From positions 109,025-173,024 of the forward strand of contig JBMOPE010000028.1 of the NCBI GenBank assembly GCA_049323755.1: 64,000 nt of DNA, read 5' to 3'. The notes beneath the pieces are model-generated. The model saw only the letters and a program-made list of their open reading frames with translations, had not been told where the DNA came from and did no database searches. The translations under genes were made by a program, and so were the position numbers. This document shows, piece by piece, positions 32,560-41,528 of this stretch (position 1 is the stretch's first letter; every line of letters begins with the position of its first letter). The DNA is from BRHc4a sp049323755 (lineage in GTDB: Bacteria; Bacillota; Desulfotomaculia; Desulfotomaculales; Desulfocucumaceae).

Positions 32560-33003
32560 ATGCCTTTATTTGATACTTTTGCCATTAGTTCATCAGGGAT
32601 GACCTCCAACAGGCTCTGGCTTGACTTGATTACAAATAACATTGTAAACATAAACACTGCCGGGAGGCCTGGTGACCCGGGTTTACAGCCCTACAGAAGG
32701 CAGGTGCCTGTTTTTGCCGAGGTTTTGGAGGCCGCCACAGGCTCTGTTCCCGGCAAGGAAAAATATAAAGGGCTGGGTGTTCATGTTCCGAGGGTTGTGG
32801 AAGACCCTGCTGATGCCAGAATGGTGCACGACCCTTCGCACCCGTACGCTGATGAAAACGGCTATGTTGCTTACCCAAATATAAACATTGCCAATGAAAT
32901 GGTGAATATGATTGCAGCCACCAGGGCGTACGAGGCCAGCGTTACTGCCATGAACTCGGCAAAGAACATGGCCCTTAAAGCACTGGAAATTGGCCGGGGA
33001 TAG
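32560..33003 (+). CDS. flgC: Flagellar basal-body rod protein FlgC
   Basis: 147 residues, four bases after flgB. MPLFDTFAISSSGMTSNRLWLDLITNNIVNINT is the N-terminal rod motif; the C-terminal NEMVNMIAATRAYEASVTAMNSAKNMALKALEIGRG is the conserved FlgC end. Proximal rod subunit. A 7-bp-periodic repeat begins three bases after the stop codon (33006-33031). Confidence 0.95.
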   Translation: MPLFDTFAISSSGMTSNRLWLDLITNNIVNINTAGRPGDPGLQPYRRQVPVFAEVLEAATGSVPGKEKYKGLGVHVPRVVEDPADARMVHDPSHPYADENGYVAYPNINIANEMVNMIAATRAYEASVTAMNSAKNMALKALEIGRG

Positions 33004-33005
33004 TG

Positions 33006-33031
33006 TTGGGAATTGGGAATTAGGGATTGGG
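33006..33031. repeat. Heptamer-periodic repeat (GGGAATT type) after flgC
   Basis: TTGGGAATTGGGAATTAGGG followed by ATTGGG repeats a 7-base unit of the GGGAATT/AGGAATT type. Copies of the same family lie at 38698, 38846, 46584 and 60113. Confidence 0.8.
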
Positions 33032-33084
33032 AAAAGGTGGCCTGAATTAGGGGACTCCGTATGTTTAACCAGGAGGTTATAAAT

Positions 33085-33381
33085 ATGAATATTGCGCCTC
33101 TGCAACTGATTTTACCGGCTGAGGTAAAGGCTTCCTCTGAAAAGGAGGGCATCGCCGGGGCTAACTCCTTCGGAGAAGTGCTTAGTAAAGCGCTGGACGA
33201 GGTGAACAGCGCCCAGGTAAAGGCGGATGAAACCACTAAAAAATTCCTTGTAGGTGAGATACAGGATATACATCAGGTTACCATAGCAGCCGAGCAGGCA
33301 AAGATCATGATGCAGCTGGCTGTAGAGGTAAGAAATAAGATGGTGGAGGCATACCAGGAGATTTCCCGTATGCAGGTGTAA
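33085..33381 (+). CDS. fliE: Flagellar hook-basal body protein FliE
   Basis: 98 residues. I use the ATG at 33085, seven bases after AGGAGGT (33071-33077); an ATG at 33061 lies before the ribosome binding site. The C-terminal half (SFGEVLSKALDEVNSAQVKADETTKKFLVG, HQVTIAAEQAKIMMQLAVEVRNKMVEAYQEISRMQV) is the FliE signature. FliE links the MS ring to the rod and is an early export substrate. Confidence 0.95.
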   Translation: MNIAPLQLILPAEVKASSEKEGIAGANSFGEVLSKALDEVNSAQVKADETTKKFLVGEIQDIHQVTIAAEQAKIMMQLAVEVRNKMVEAYQEISRMQV

Positions 33382-33440
33382 CGTGAAAGGTTGAATGCAT
33401 AAATGAGCTATATCACTCACCCTTTAAGGGGTGTGGCTAG

Positions 33441-34997
33441 GTGAATTTCAGACAGTTGCTCTCCGGTCTTGGTGAAAAATGGCAGGCTTTGAATCAAACC
33501 AGGAAGGTAATAGCAATTTTAATTGCAACCGGTGTTTTGGTTGCGTTGGTTATTATCGGCCAGGCTTTGTTAAGTACACCCTACGCTCCTCTTTTTACCG
33601 GGTTGGATCCCAGGGACGCAGGTAAAATAACGGAAGAGCTTAAAAAGGAAAGAACACCCTACAATGTGACAGATCAGGGTAAAACTATAGAAGTTCCGGA
33701 GAATATGGTGTATGAAACCCGCATAAAGCTTGCTAGCAGCGGCGCGCTGTATAGCAGCGGAGTGGGTTTTGAGCTGTTTGACCAGAAAAAATTCGGCATA
33801 ACCGAGTTTGAGCAGCAGGTTGGCTACCAGAGGGCTCTGCAGGAGGAATTGAGAAGGACCATTGTACAGGTGGAAGCTGTGGAGCAGGCCCGGGTTCACC
33901 TCGTATTGCCCAAGAGAAGTCTTTTTCTTGACGAGCAGACTGAGCCCTCGGCTTCAATAGCCTTAAAAATAAAGCCCACTGCCAAAATTTCGGAAGATAA
34001 TGTCAAGGGCATGGTTGAGCTTGTGGCAGGCAGCGTTGAAGGCCTCAAGCCCGAAAATATACATATTATCGACATGCAGGGTAATTCCCTTAGCGATAAC
34101 TTAAAGATGGACAAGTCTGCCGCCCTTACCAAGGCCGCTCTTGACCGGTATGAATTAAGGCGAAATTTTGAGAAAGAGCTTGAGTCAAGGGTGCAGAATA
34201 TGCTCAGGCAAATTCTGGGGCCTGGTATGGCTGTGGCCATGGTGACCGCGGAATTGAATTTTGACCAGGAGCAGTACAAGGCCACCACCTATGACAAGGG
34301 GCAGGTATTAAGCGAGCACAATATAAATGAAGCCGGTACCGGGCCCGGAAGTGCCGGTGGGGCTCCCGGAACAGACTCAGAGCTCCCGGGAAAGAGTATT
34401 CCAGCAGCCTCCGGCGGCGGAGGGGGTACATATTCAAAGCAGGAAACAACCACCAACTACCAGGTTCCAAATAAAGAAGAAACCGTTGTTAAGGCGCCCG
34501 GAAGCCCCAAAAGGCTGTCGGTTTCTGTGGTTTTGAACGGAAACTACTCGGAAGCGCAGATTAAACAGGTTGAGGGTGTAGTAGCCGCTGCCATTGGCTA
34601 TAACACTAACCGTGGCGACCAGATAGTTGTTTCCAGCATGACTTTCGATGACTCCGAGAAGAAAGAAATAGGAGCGGAGCTGGCAAAGCAAAAAGAAAGA
34701 GAAGAACAGCAAAAACAGCTCATGACATATGGAGCAGCGGCAATCGCGGGACTGGCTATACTGGTTCTGGCGTTGAGGTATATCCAGGGTAAACTTCGCA
34801 GAAGGGCTGAGCGGCTTGCTGAGCTGAGAAGGCAGGAAGAGGAGGCCAGAAGGAGGGAACTCCTTGGAGAAGCCCAGGATGAAGAACAGCTGGAACTTCC
34901 AAAAATTGCGTCTGCACAGGACGAAGTGCGTGAAATAGCCACAGGAAATCCGGAAGGCGTTGCCGAGATACTAAAACTCTGGTTAAAGGAGCAATAG
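33441..34997 (+). CDS. fliF: Flagellar MS-ring protein FliF
   Basis: 518 residues from GTG 33441. Two membrane helices: residues ~23-43 (VIAILIATGVLVALVIIGQA) and ~430-450 (YGAAAIAGLAILVLALRY). Between them lie the YscJ/FliF ring-building domain (PLFTGLDPRDAGKITEEL, VHLVLPKRSLFLDE) and a Gly/Ser-rich loop around residue 305. The C-terminal tail (VREIATGNPEGVAEILKLWLKEQ) is the FliG-binding segment. It forms the membrane ring on which the motor is assembled. Confidence 0.96.
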   Translation: MNFRQLLSGLGEKWQALNQTRKVIAILIATGVLVALVIIGQALLSTPYAPLFTGLDPRDAGKITEELKKERTPYNVTDQGKTIEVPENMVYETRIKLASSGALYSSGVGFELFDQKKFGITEFEQQVGYQRALQEELRRTIVQVEAVEQARVHLVLPKRSLFLDEQTEPSASIALKIKPTAKISEDNVKGMVELVAGSVEGLKPENIHIIDMQGNSLSDNLKMDKSAALTKAALDRYELRRNFEKELESRVQNMLRQILGPGMAVAMVTAELNFDQEQYKATTYDKGQVLSEHNINEAGTGPGSAGGAPGTDSELPGKSIPAASGGGGGTYSKQETTTNYQVPNKEETVVKAPGSPKRLSVSVVLNGNYSEAQIKQVEGVVAAAIGYNTNRGDQIVVSSMTFDDSEKKEIGAELAKQKEREEQQKQLMTYGAAAIAGLAILVLALRYIQGKLRRRAERLAELRRQEEEARRRELLGEAQDEEQLELPKIASAQDEVREIATGNPEGVAEILKLWLKEQ

Positions 34998-35004
34998 TAG
35001 AGAT

Positions 35005-36018
35005 ATGACAATGCCGGTAAAGCTCAATGGCATACAAAAAACCGCCATTCTTTTAATAACTCTTGGTGCGGATTTGTCCTCCAAGGTTCTTAAAAGGAAT
35101 TTTACAGATGACGAAATAGAGAAAATAACCGCAGAAATTTCTATGTTCGAGAACATTCCAAAAGATGTTCAGAGAGCGGTCCTGGAAGAATTTTTACAAT
35201 TCGCCCAGGCGCGGGAGTACCTGATGCGGGGTGGCTTTGACTACGCCAAGGAGCTCCTGGAAAAGGCTGTGGGAAATCAAAAGGCCAATGAAATTCTAGA
35301 GAAGGTATCTGTAAACTTACAGAATGTTCCCTTTAGCCAGCTGAGAAAAACTGAGGCAAAGCACCTGTTTAATTTTATAAGGGATGAGCATCCCCAGACT
35401 ATAGCACTTATTTTGACATATCTTCATCCTGAGCAGTCATCATTGATACTGGCTGCGCTCCCTCCCGAGCAGCAGGCGGATGTGGCCAAAAGGGTTGCCA
35501 TCATAGACCGGATAGCACCGGAGGTTATAAAGGAAGTTGAAAAAGTACTGGAAAGAAAGATGTCCATGATAGTGCCCCATCATGAGCAGCAGGCCGGTGG
35601 TATTAAGACTCTTGTAAATATTCTGAACAGGGTTGACCGTTCTACTGAAAAGACCATTCTTGAAGAGTTGGAGACAAATGACCCGGAACTGGCGGACGAA
35701 ATTCGCAAGCTCATGTTCGTATTCGAGGACATTATAAAGCTGCATGACGTGGCCATTCAAAGAGTTCTCAGGGAAGTAGACCAGAAGGACCTGGCCAAGG
35801 CTATGCGGGGGTCCAATGAAGAGGTTGCCAACAGGATATACAAGAACATGTCCAAGCGGGCTGCAGATATGCTGAGAGAAGAGATTCAGTTCATGGGGCC
35901 GGTAAGGCTGAGAGACGTTGAAGAGGCGCAGCAGAGAATAGTCCAGGTGATCAGGCGGCTGGATGAGGCCGGAGAAATTATTGTTGCCCGGGGTGGAGAA
36001 GATGCAATTGTCCTCTAA
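35005..36018 (+). CDS. fliG: Flagellar motor switch protein FliG
   Basis: 337 residues, the usual length. The N-terminal FliF-binding domain starts at NGIQKTAILLITLG; the middle has HPQTIALILTYLHPEQSS with the EHPQ-type motif; the C-terminal domain carries FEDIIKLHDVAIQRVLREVDQKDLAKAMRGS, the charged stator-facing helix. FliG converts stator ion flow into rotation. It overlaps fliH by 17 bases. Confidence 0.97.
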   Translation: MTMPVKLNGIQKTAILLITLGADLSSKVLKRNFTDDEIEKITAEISMFENIPKDVQRAVLEEFLQFAQAREYLMRGGFDYAKELLEKAVGNQKANEILEKVSVNLQNVPFSQLRKTEAKHLFNFIRDEHPQTIALILTYLHPEQSSLILAALPPEQQADVAKRVAIIDRIAPEVIKEVEKVLERKMSMIVPHHEQQAGGIKTLVNILNRVDRSTEKTILEELETNDPELADEIRKLMFVFEDIIKLHDVAIQRVLREVDQKDLAKAMRGSNEEVANRIYKNMSKRAADMLREEIQFMGPVRLRDVEEAQQRIVQVIRRLDEAGEIIVARGGEDAIVL

Positions 36019-36778
36019 AATTATTAAGGGCCTGGACAGTAATTATGAATGCAGGATTTTGGATTTGAGGCATAGCTTTAAGGACCGGGAAGCACAGGAA
36101 AAAAGCAGCGCCGGGGCAGGCGGCCAGGAACAGGTGCCGGCCATCAATTATGGAAAGCTGGCTGCTGTGTTAATAAGAGAGGCTGAGGAAAAGGCTGAAA
36201 GAATAATTTTCGAGGCTCAGCAAAGAGCGGCGAATATTTTAGACGAAGCCAGGACAAAGGCTGAGGAAGAGTCCGGGATTTTAAAAAGTCAGGCCATGCA
36301 GGAGGGGTTTGAAGAAGGCAGGCGGGAAGCTCTGGCAAAAGCTGCAGCAGACGCCTCGTCAATCAGGGACCAGGCAAGACTTGTATTGAGGCAGGCTGAG
36401 GAAACACGCAGGCAAACCATTGAGTCTATGGAATCGGAACTAGTAAGGCTGGCTATAGAAATATCGGAGAAAATAATATTGTCAAAGTTGAACCTTGATC
36501 CGGGTGTGGTTGTTGAAATAGCAAAAGAAGCTATCGGTATGCTTCATAAAAGAGATCAGGTTGTTTTGTATGTGAATCCGTCAGAAGCTGATTTCTATGA
36601 AGAAAGGCGGAGTGAACTTATAAAACAGCTCTCTCCCAGGGGAGAGCTCATAATTATTTCTGACCCTGAAATTGGTCCTGGAGGATGTATTGCGGAAACT
36701 GAAAACGGGCGTGTGGATGCCCTGGTGGACAGCCGGTGGCAGGCATTAATGGAATCCCTGGGGGAGATCTATAAATGA
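36002..36778 (+). CDS. fliH: Flagellar export ATPase regulator FliH
   Basis: 258 residues. Start taken at ATG 36002 (MQLSSKIIKG), after GGTGGAG at 35992-35998; an in-frame ATG at 35963 would overlap fliG by 56 bases. The middle is a long charged coiled coil (REAEEKAERIIFEAQQRAANIL, EGFEEGRREALAKAAADASS), and the C-terminal ~110 residues are the FliH/YscL/V-ATPase E-like domain. It binds and restrains FliI. ATGA overlap with fliI. Confidence 0.92.
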   Translation: MQLSSKIIKGLDSNYECRILDLRHSFKDREAQEKSSAGAGGQEQVPAINYGKLAAVLIREAEEKAERIIFEAQQRAANILDEARTKAEEESGILKSQAMQEGFEEGRREALAKAAADASSIRDQARLVLRQAEETRRQTIESMESELVRLAIEISEKIILSKLNLDPGVVVEIAKEAIGMLHKRDQVVLYVNPSEADFYEERRSELIKQLSPRGELIIISDPEIGPGGCIAETENGRVDALVDSRWQALMESLGEIYK

Positions 36779-38103
36779 CTGCTGCAATCACCGGGATAGA
36801 CCTGAATAAGTGGAGACGAAGAGTAAAAGAGTCTAAAATCATTTATCCCACAGGGCAGGTGACACGTGTTATCGGTCTCACAGTTGAGGCCAGAGGAATA
36901 TCAGCCCGTATAGGCGAGGTATGTGACATAATAGTTCCTGGAGAGTCACAGCAGGTAAAGGCAGAAGTAGTTGGCTTTCTTGACAACAATACTTTGTTGA
37001 TGCCGCTCGGGGAGTTAAAGGGCATCTATCCGGGGTGTGTGGTGGTTCCAAGAGGGCGATCCCTTGCTGTAAGAGTAGGGACTCACCTGCTCGGGAGAAT
37101 AGTAGATGGTTTGGGGATGCCTATTGACTGGGAAGAGCCCCAGTGGAATATCGGTGAGGAAATATCAGTTGACAATGCTCCTCCTAATCCTCTTTCCCGC
37201 AAAAGAATAACGGAGGTGCTGACAACAGGAGTAAAAGCCATAGACGGCCTGCTGACCTGTGGTAAGGGTCAGCGGCTTGGAATTTTTGCAGGCAGCGGGG
37301 TCGGCAAAAGTACTCTTCTTGGTATGATAGCACGCTACGGCGGTGCGGATGTCAATGTTATAGCCCTTGTAGGAGAGCGTGGCCGTGAGGTCAGGGAATT
37401 CATTGAAAAGGACCTGGGCGAGGAGGGACTTGCCAGGTCAGTGGTGGTAGTAGCCACGTCTGACCAGCCTGCCCTGGTCAGGCTGAAAGGAGCCTTTGTG
37501 GCCAGTGCCATAGCCGAGTACTTCAGAGATAAAGGTAAAGATGTATTATTAATGATGGACTCGGTAACAAGATTTGCAATGGCACAGAGGGAAGTGGGCC
37601 TGGCAGTTGGTGAACCTCCTGCCACAAAAGGGTATACGCCTTCGGTTTTTGCTCTTCTCCCGAGGCTCATGGAAAGATCCGGGATGGGGCTGGAAGGTTC
37701 AATTACAGCTTTTTATACAGTCCTGGTTGAGGCCGATGACATGAACGAGCCCATCGCAGACGCAGTTAGAGGAATTCTGGACGGTCACATTGTGTTATCA
37801 AGGAACCTGGCCTCCAGGGCACACTACCCTTCTATAGACGTTATGCAAAGTGTCAGCAGGCTTATGCCTGACCTGGCTTCAGAGGAACATTTTAGAACAG
37901 CCATGTTTATTAAGGAAAAAATGGCAGTCTACAGGGAATCAGAGGATTTGATAAATATCGGGGCCTATGTTAAGGGCTCAAACCCAAGGATTGACGAGGC
38001 AATAAAGCTTAATGATCCCATTAATGTTTTTTTAAAGCAGGATCTGTACACAGGATTTGATTTTGGAGAGACGATGGAGGCGCTTGAAGGTATTAAAATG
38101 TAA
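36775..38103 (+). CDS. fliI: Flagellum-specific export ATPase FliI
   Basis: 442 residues. GSGVGKST (173-180) is the Walker A loop, DVLLMMDSVTRFAMAQREVGL the Walker B and following family motif, and KGYTPSVFALLPRLMERSG the FliI/F1-beta signature. It forms a hexamer under the export gate and feeds substrates with FliH and FliJ. It overlaps fliH by four bases and is followed by a 163-base gap before fliJ. Confidence 0.97.
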   Translation: MTAAITGIDLNKWRRRVKESKIIYPTGQVTRVIGLTVEARGISARIGEVCDIIVPGESQQVKAEVVGFLDNNTLLMPLGELKGIYPGCVVVPRGRSLAVRVGTHLLGRIVDGLGMPIDWEEPQWNIGEEISVDNAPPNPLSRKRITEVLTTGVKAIDGLLTCGKGQRLGIFAGSGVGKSTLLGMIARYGGADVNVIALVGERGREVREFIEKDLGEEGLARSVVVVATSDQPALVRLKGAFVASAIAEYFRDKGKDVLLMMDSVTRFAMAQREVGLAVGEPPATKGYTPSVFALLPRLMERSGMGLEGSITAFYTVLVEADDMNEPIADAVRGILDGHIVLSRNLASRAHYPSIDVMQSVSRLMPDLASEEHFRTAMFIKEKMAVYRESEDLINIGAYVKGSNPRIDEAIKLNDPINVFLKQDLYTGFDFGETMEALEGIKM

Positions 38104-38223
38104 ACAAATGACAAATTAAGTCGATTACATGGTTGAAATGTTGAAATAGGGTAGTAAGAGGTATGAAATCAAACCTGAAAATATTGCGAAAAAAGTATGT
38201 AGAATGAGAAAATGATTAAATAG

Positions 38224-38256
38224 GGAACTTTCCCGGCTGTTAAGTTCCGGGGGAGG
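38224..38256 (+). promoter_or_regulatory. Hairpin over the fliJ ribosome binding site region
   Basis: GGAACTT (38224-38230) can pair with AAGTTCC (38242-38248), and TCCCGG next to it could alternatively pair with CCGGGGGA, which runs into the fliJ Shine-Dalgarno GGGGGAGGT. The gap before fliJ is unusually long for this operon, so some translational control is possible. Confidence 0.3.
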
Positions 38257-38266
38257 TATAGAAAAT

Positions 38267-38698
38267 ATGAAAAAGTTTTCATTCAGGCTGGAGCCGGTTT
38301 TAAAAACCAGGGAAACTAAAGAGGAACAGGCAATTATTGCCTATTCTTTGGCACAGAAAGAATACCGGAGCCAGCAGGAAAAACTTGAAGTCCTTAGGGA
38401 CAGGCTTCGAGAAACCAGCGACTATAAAAGCGATGGGACATCAGCCCATGATTTTCTTGCAAGGACTCTTTACATAAACTATTTAAATATATCCATTAAA
38501 AAGCAGGAAGATGTTGTCGAAACGGCGCTCAAGGAGCTTGAAAGAAAAAGAGAGGCCCTGGTTAAGGCCCGTAAGGACAAGCTTATCATGCAAAAGCTTA
38601 AAGAAAAGCTTTATGAGGATTATTTGTCTGATTTGAATAGGTGGGAGGCTGCTGTCAACGACGACCAGTGTATGGCGCAGGCCTATAGGAAGAAGTAG
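38267..38698 (+). CDS. fliJ: Flagellar export protein FliJ
   Basis: 143 residues, entirely coiled coil: FSFRLEPVLKTRETKEEQAI is the family opening, and the rest alternates charged heptads (KLEVLRDRLRE, KKQEDVVETALKELERKREALVKARK). FliJ is a central stalk-like part of the export ATPase complex. The last base of its TAG stop is the first base of a GGGAATT-type heptamer repeat. Confidence 0.92.
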   Translation: MKKFSFRLEPVLKTRETKEEQAIIAYSLAQKEYRSQQEKLEVLRDRLRETSDYKSDGTSAHDFLARTLYINYLNISIKKQEDVVETALKELERKREALVKARKDKLIMQKLKEKLYEDYLSDLNRWEAAVNDDQCMAQAYRKK

Positions 38699-38719
38699 GA
38701 ATTGGGAATTAGGAATTGG
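38698..38719. repeat. Left arm of inverted heptamer repeat between fliJ and fliK
   Basis: GGAATTGGGAATTAGGAATT plus GG (22 bases) is the exact reverse complement of 38853-38874. The two arms bound a 177-bp segment. It begins at the final base of the fliJ stop codon. Confidence 0.85.
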
Positions 38720-38845
38720 TGATTAGTAGAACATCCTAAATGTGTTTAAATGGTCATACTTTTTTTTAGGGTTTAATTGAGTAATTGATATTAATTTTTT
38801 CTAGTAAAAAGTTTTGCATTTTGGATAGGAATAAGGTTATTGGGG

Positions 38846-38874
38846 CCAATTCCCAATTCCTAATTCCCAATTCC
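38846..38874. repeat. Right arm of inverted heptamer repeat between fliJ and fliK
   Basis: CCAATTCCCAATTCCTAATT then CCCAATTCC is the inverted orientation of the family. Its last 22 bases (38853-38874) complement 38698-38719 perfectly. The 133 bases between the arms are A/T-rich with no reading frame and no other clear signal. Confidence 0.85.
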
Positions 38875-38900
38875 GTAGTATATAGAAAGGAGGTGAATGG

Positions 38901-40379
38901 ATGAAAGCCGACGTGATTTCTTCTCCCCTTCAGACGGTAAATGGTGTTGCCGGCAGCAGAAATCTTATTTCAGACGCTGGCATGCCGGGCGATTTTATAA
39001 TGGCGCTTATGGCAGCGATGTTTCAGCAGGGGACTGGTTTTGATTCAGGTACAGGGAATAACCTGTTGCAGCAGGAACTGCCGGCATCCGGCAGAATACC
39101 GGTGGAGCTTGTCGGGACTGTTGATATTCCGGTACAGGGTAATGGCAGCAATGTATTGTCTCCGGTAAATGGCATTCCGTTTAATTTATCAAACGGCAAT
39201 ATGTTACCGGATACTGTTATTCCTGAAGATATACCCGGTATTCCCGCTGCTGATTCGACTGATATTAAAACAACTGCAGCAAACCAGCAAACTGCCGGGA
39301 TGGTACCTGTAAAGAACGAAAACATTAATTTGAGCATCAGTAGTGAAGTTCCCGCTGTTGCCAACAACTCAGCTCTGCCTGTAGAAACAGGTCAGAGAGC
39401 AGTGCCAGTAGTTGTGGAAGTAATCGAAGCTCCGGGTACGAAACCGGTGGAGGATAATATCTCCGGTGTATATGCGGTGAGGCCGGCGAAACCGGATTCA
39501 GTAGAAGGGAGAACAACCCCTGCTGTCCAGGGCAATGGCGTAGCAACATTAAATATTACTGCCAATGATATTCAGGCAACCCAGCAGAGCAATCAGAAAA
39601 TACAGTCATTGACACCGGATAAAGCCCTGAAAATTGTAAGCGTAAATCATCCGGGTTTAGAACAGGACCGGTTAAGCGCAGCTACAGAAAGCCAGTCAGA
39701 TAGCCATAAAGATATCGTCCTGCCTGAGGGTAATAAAAAGATCGAGGTAGACAAAGGCAGCTTTTCGAAAGGCCAGACTGTTGAAGCTTTAAAATCTGCA
39801 GAAAATAGTGAAAAAGAGAGCCCTAATACTGGTTTTACTGGTCAGGACGAGAGTCAGGGTGAAGAAGTTGGATCTTCAAAGCCCGGTAAATATGCGCAGG
39901 GTGATGCCCAGGTTAATAATGGAACTATTCAGTTTAGCAGCATTACTGCAAAAAAGTTTCCAACCGAAATAGTGCCATATGTTCTGAATGCTGTCAGAAA
40001 TTCAGCGGGTGAGAACAGCAGGGTAACGATACTTAAGCTTAAGCTGGAGCCCCAGAATCTGGGTGAAATAAAAATAAGGCTGGCATATTCCAGGGGAGAG
40101 CTTACAGCCCATTTCTTTACAACCAGCGGCATGGTGAAAGAAGCTGTAGAGTTTTCACTGCCCCAGTTAAGAGAAACTCTGAGTCAATACAATATAGACC
40201 TGGGAGAGGCCGCCGCCCATGTGGGGCAGGAACACCAGAGCAACAGCGGGTCTAAATATTCGGGATATAGGTTCAGTGGGGCCGGTGGTGAGCCGAGCGG
40301 CAATTTCTCGGAAAGGCAGCCTGGAGATAACCCCAGTAGCCCTGAATATGATGAAAGCGCACTGAATTTACTCATCTAA
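38901..40379 (+). CDS. fliK: Flagellar hook-length control protein FliK
   Basis: 492 residues with a very strong ribosome binding site (AAAGGAGGTG). The long N-terminal part (~1-350) is low-complexity, Asn/Pro/Val-rich and little conserved. The C-terminal domain carries VTILKLKLEPQNLGEIKIRLAYSRGELTAHFFTTSG, the Flg_hook motif with LxPxxLGxIxI. FliK measures the hook and switches export specificity through FlhB. It is followed six bases later by flgD. Confidence 0.93.
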   Translation: MKADVISSPLQTVNGVAGSRNLISDAGMPGDFIMALMAAMFQQGTGFDSGTGNNLLQQELPASGRIPVELVGTVDIPVQGNGSNVLSPVNGIPFNLSNGNMLPDTVIPEDIPGIPAADSTDIKTTAANQQTAGMVPVKNENINLSISSEVPAVANNSALPVETGQRAVPVVVEVIEAPGTKPVEDNISGVYAVRPAKPDSVEGRTTPAVQGNGVATLNITANDIQATQQSNQKIQSLTPDKALKIVSVNHPGLEQDRLSAATESQSDSHKDIVLPEGNKKIEVDKGSFSKGQTVEALKSAENSEKESPNTGFTGQDESQGEEVGSSKPGKYAQGDAQVNNGTIQFSSITAKKFPTEIVPYVLNAVRNSAGENSRVTILKLKLEPQNLGEIKIRLAYSRGELTAHFFTTSGMVKEAVEFSLPQLRETLSQYNIDLGEAAAHVGQEHQSNSGSKYSGYRFSGAGGEPSGNFSERQPGDNPSSPEYDESALNLLI

Positions 40380-40384
40380 GAAAA

Positions 40385-41047
40385 GTGGTGGTATTCGTGG
40401 ACTCAGTAAAAGCTACCGGAAATTCAGATTATTACGTCCCCGAAAAAAAGGCCAGAGAAGCCAAAAAAACTCTGGGCAGAGATGAATTTCTTAGCCTTCT
40501 GGTAGCACAGTTGAAAAACCAGGACCCCCTTGAACCTCAGAGTAATGAAGAATTCATATCCACGATGGCCCAGTTTAACTCCCTGGATACGCTGGTTTCT
40601 CTTGAAAAAAACACACAGTACAGTCAGGCTATTTCACTGATTAACAAGCCTGTAACAGTACAAAAGCTTAATGAGGAGCCTGTTACAAGCTTTGTCGAGA
40701 AGGCTGGCACTGATAGCGGCAAAGTAGTTGTCTATGTTGACGGGGAGAAATATAGTCTGTCGGAAGTACGAGAAATTTTACCCGGAGATATGGATCAGGT
40801 ATTAGTAAAGAGTGAAGATCTTCTGCAGGCCGCAATGCTTATAGGCCGCGAAGTTTTGTTAAGTAACAGCACAGCCGGGGGAAAAGTGGAAAAGGTTGGC
40901 ATTGTGGACGGACTGGTAAAAGTCTATATCAATGGAAGTCCCTACAATATTTCCCAAATCTCCGAAATAAAGGAGCCGGGCGAGATTGCAGGCAATCTGA
41001 CCGGAACGGAGGTTGACCAGGATGAAGGTACACAACAAGGAGGCTGA
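40385..41047 (+). CDS. flgD: Flagellar hook cap protein FlgD
   Basis: 220 residues from GTG 40385 (GTG 40397 is an alternative). LGRDEFLSLLVAQLKNQDPLEPQSNEEFISTMAQFNSL is the FlgD signature at residues ~30-65. The rest is the variable Ig/Tudor-like cap domain. FlgD is the scaffold on which FlgE hook subunits assemble. Its 3' end overlaps the next gene by 26 bases. Confidence 0.95.
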   Translation: MVVFVDSVKATGNSDYYVPEKKAREAKKTLGRDEFLSLLVAQLKNQDPLEPQSNEEFISTMAQFNSLDTLVSLEKNTQYSQAISLINKPVTVQKLNEEPVTSFVEKAGTDSGKVVVYVDGEKYSLSEVREILPGDMDQVLVKSEDLLQAAMLIGREVLLSNSTAGGKVEKVGIVDGLVKVYINGSPYNISQISEIKEPGEIAGNLTGTEVDQDEGTQQGG

Positions 41048-41450
41048 CAGGCTTCAGTTTATTATTCCTCAGCCTGCAACGGGTGTTTCGAGGAATAAGG
41101 CTGCTGAATCCACAGGCACAGGAAATGACCGGAGCAGCACCCAGGTGAGGCAAAGCTTCGGAGAGGTTTTAAGCGCAGAGTATAAAAAGTCAGAGGAAGT
41201 GAAACTGTCAGCTCATGCAGAGCGGAGGCTCCGGGAAAGGAACGTGGTTTTAAACCACGAGGACATGAGGAAGATTGAGGGAGCCGTTCAAAAGGCTGCG
41301 GCCAAAGGTTCCAGAGAATCACTGGTAATATATGGAGATTTAGCTCTGGTGGCCAGCGTCAGTAACAAAACAATAATAACAGCCCTTGAAGGCAAGGATA
41401 TGAGGGATCATGTGTTTACGAACATTGACAGCGCTGTGTTTGTCAAATAG
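41022..41450 (+). CDS. Flagellar operon protein of the TIGR02530 type (Flg_new)
   Basis: 142 residues. The ATG at 41022 lies eight bases after GGAGGT; a TTG at 41013 is at the ribosome binding site itself. The core VKLSAHAERRLRERNVVLNHEDMRKIEGAVQKAAAKGSRESLVIYGDLALVASVSNKTIITAL is the family pattern, found in clostridial and bacillar flagellar operons between flgD and flgE. The molecular role is unknown; a hook-assembly function is inferred from constant position. Confidence 0.88.
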   Translation: MKVHNKEADRLQFIIPQPATGVSRNKAAESTGTGNDRSSTQVRQSFGEVLSAEYKKSEEVKLSAHAERRLRERNVVLNHEDMRKIEGAVQKAAAKGSRESLVIYGDLALVASVSNKTIITALEGKDMRDHVFTNIDSAVFVK

Positions 41451-41528
41451 CAGCCGGCCCGGGAAGGAGGCTGCATGGCCGCTGAACGACAGAGGCGGTC
41501 AACCCAAATTAAAATTGGAGGTATGAAT

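Noticed and set aside
34598..35011. 137-residue minus-strand frame over the end of fliF
   Set aside because: Ser-rich reverse image of the Arg/Glu-rich FliF tail; no ribosome binding site or family.
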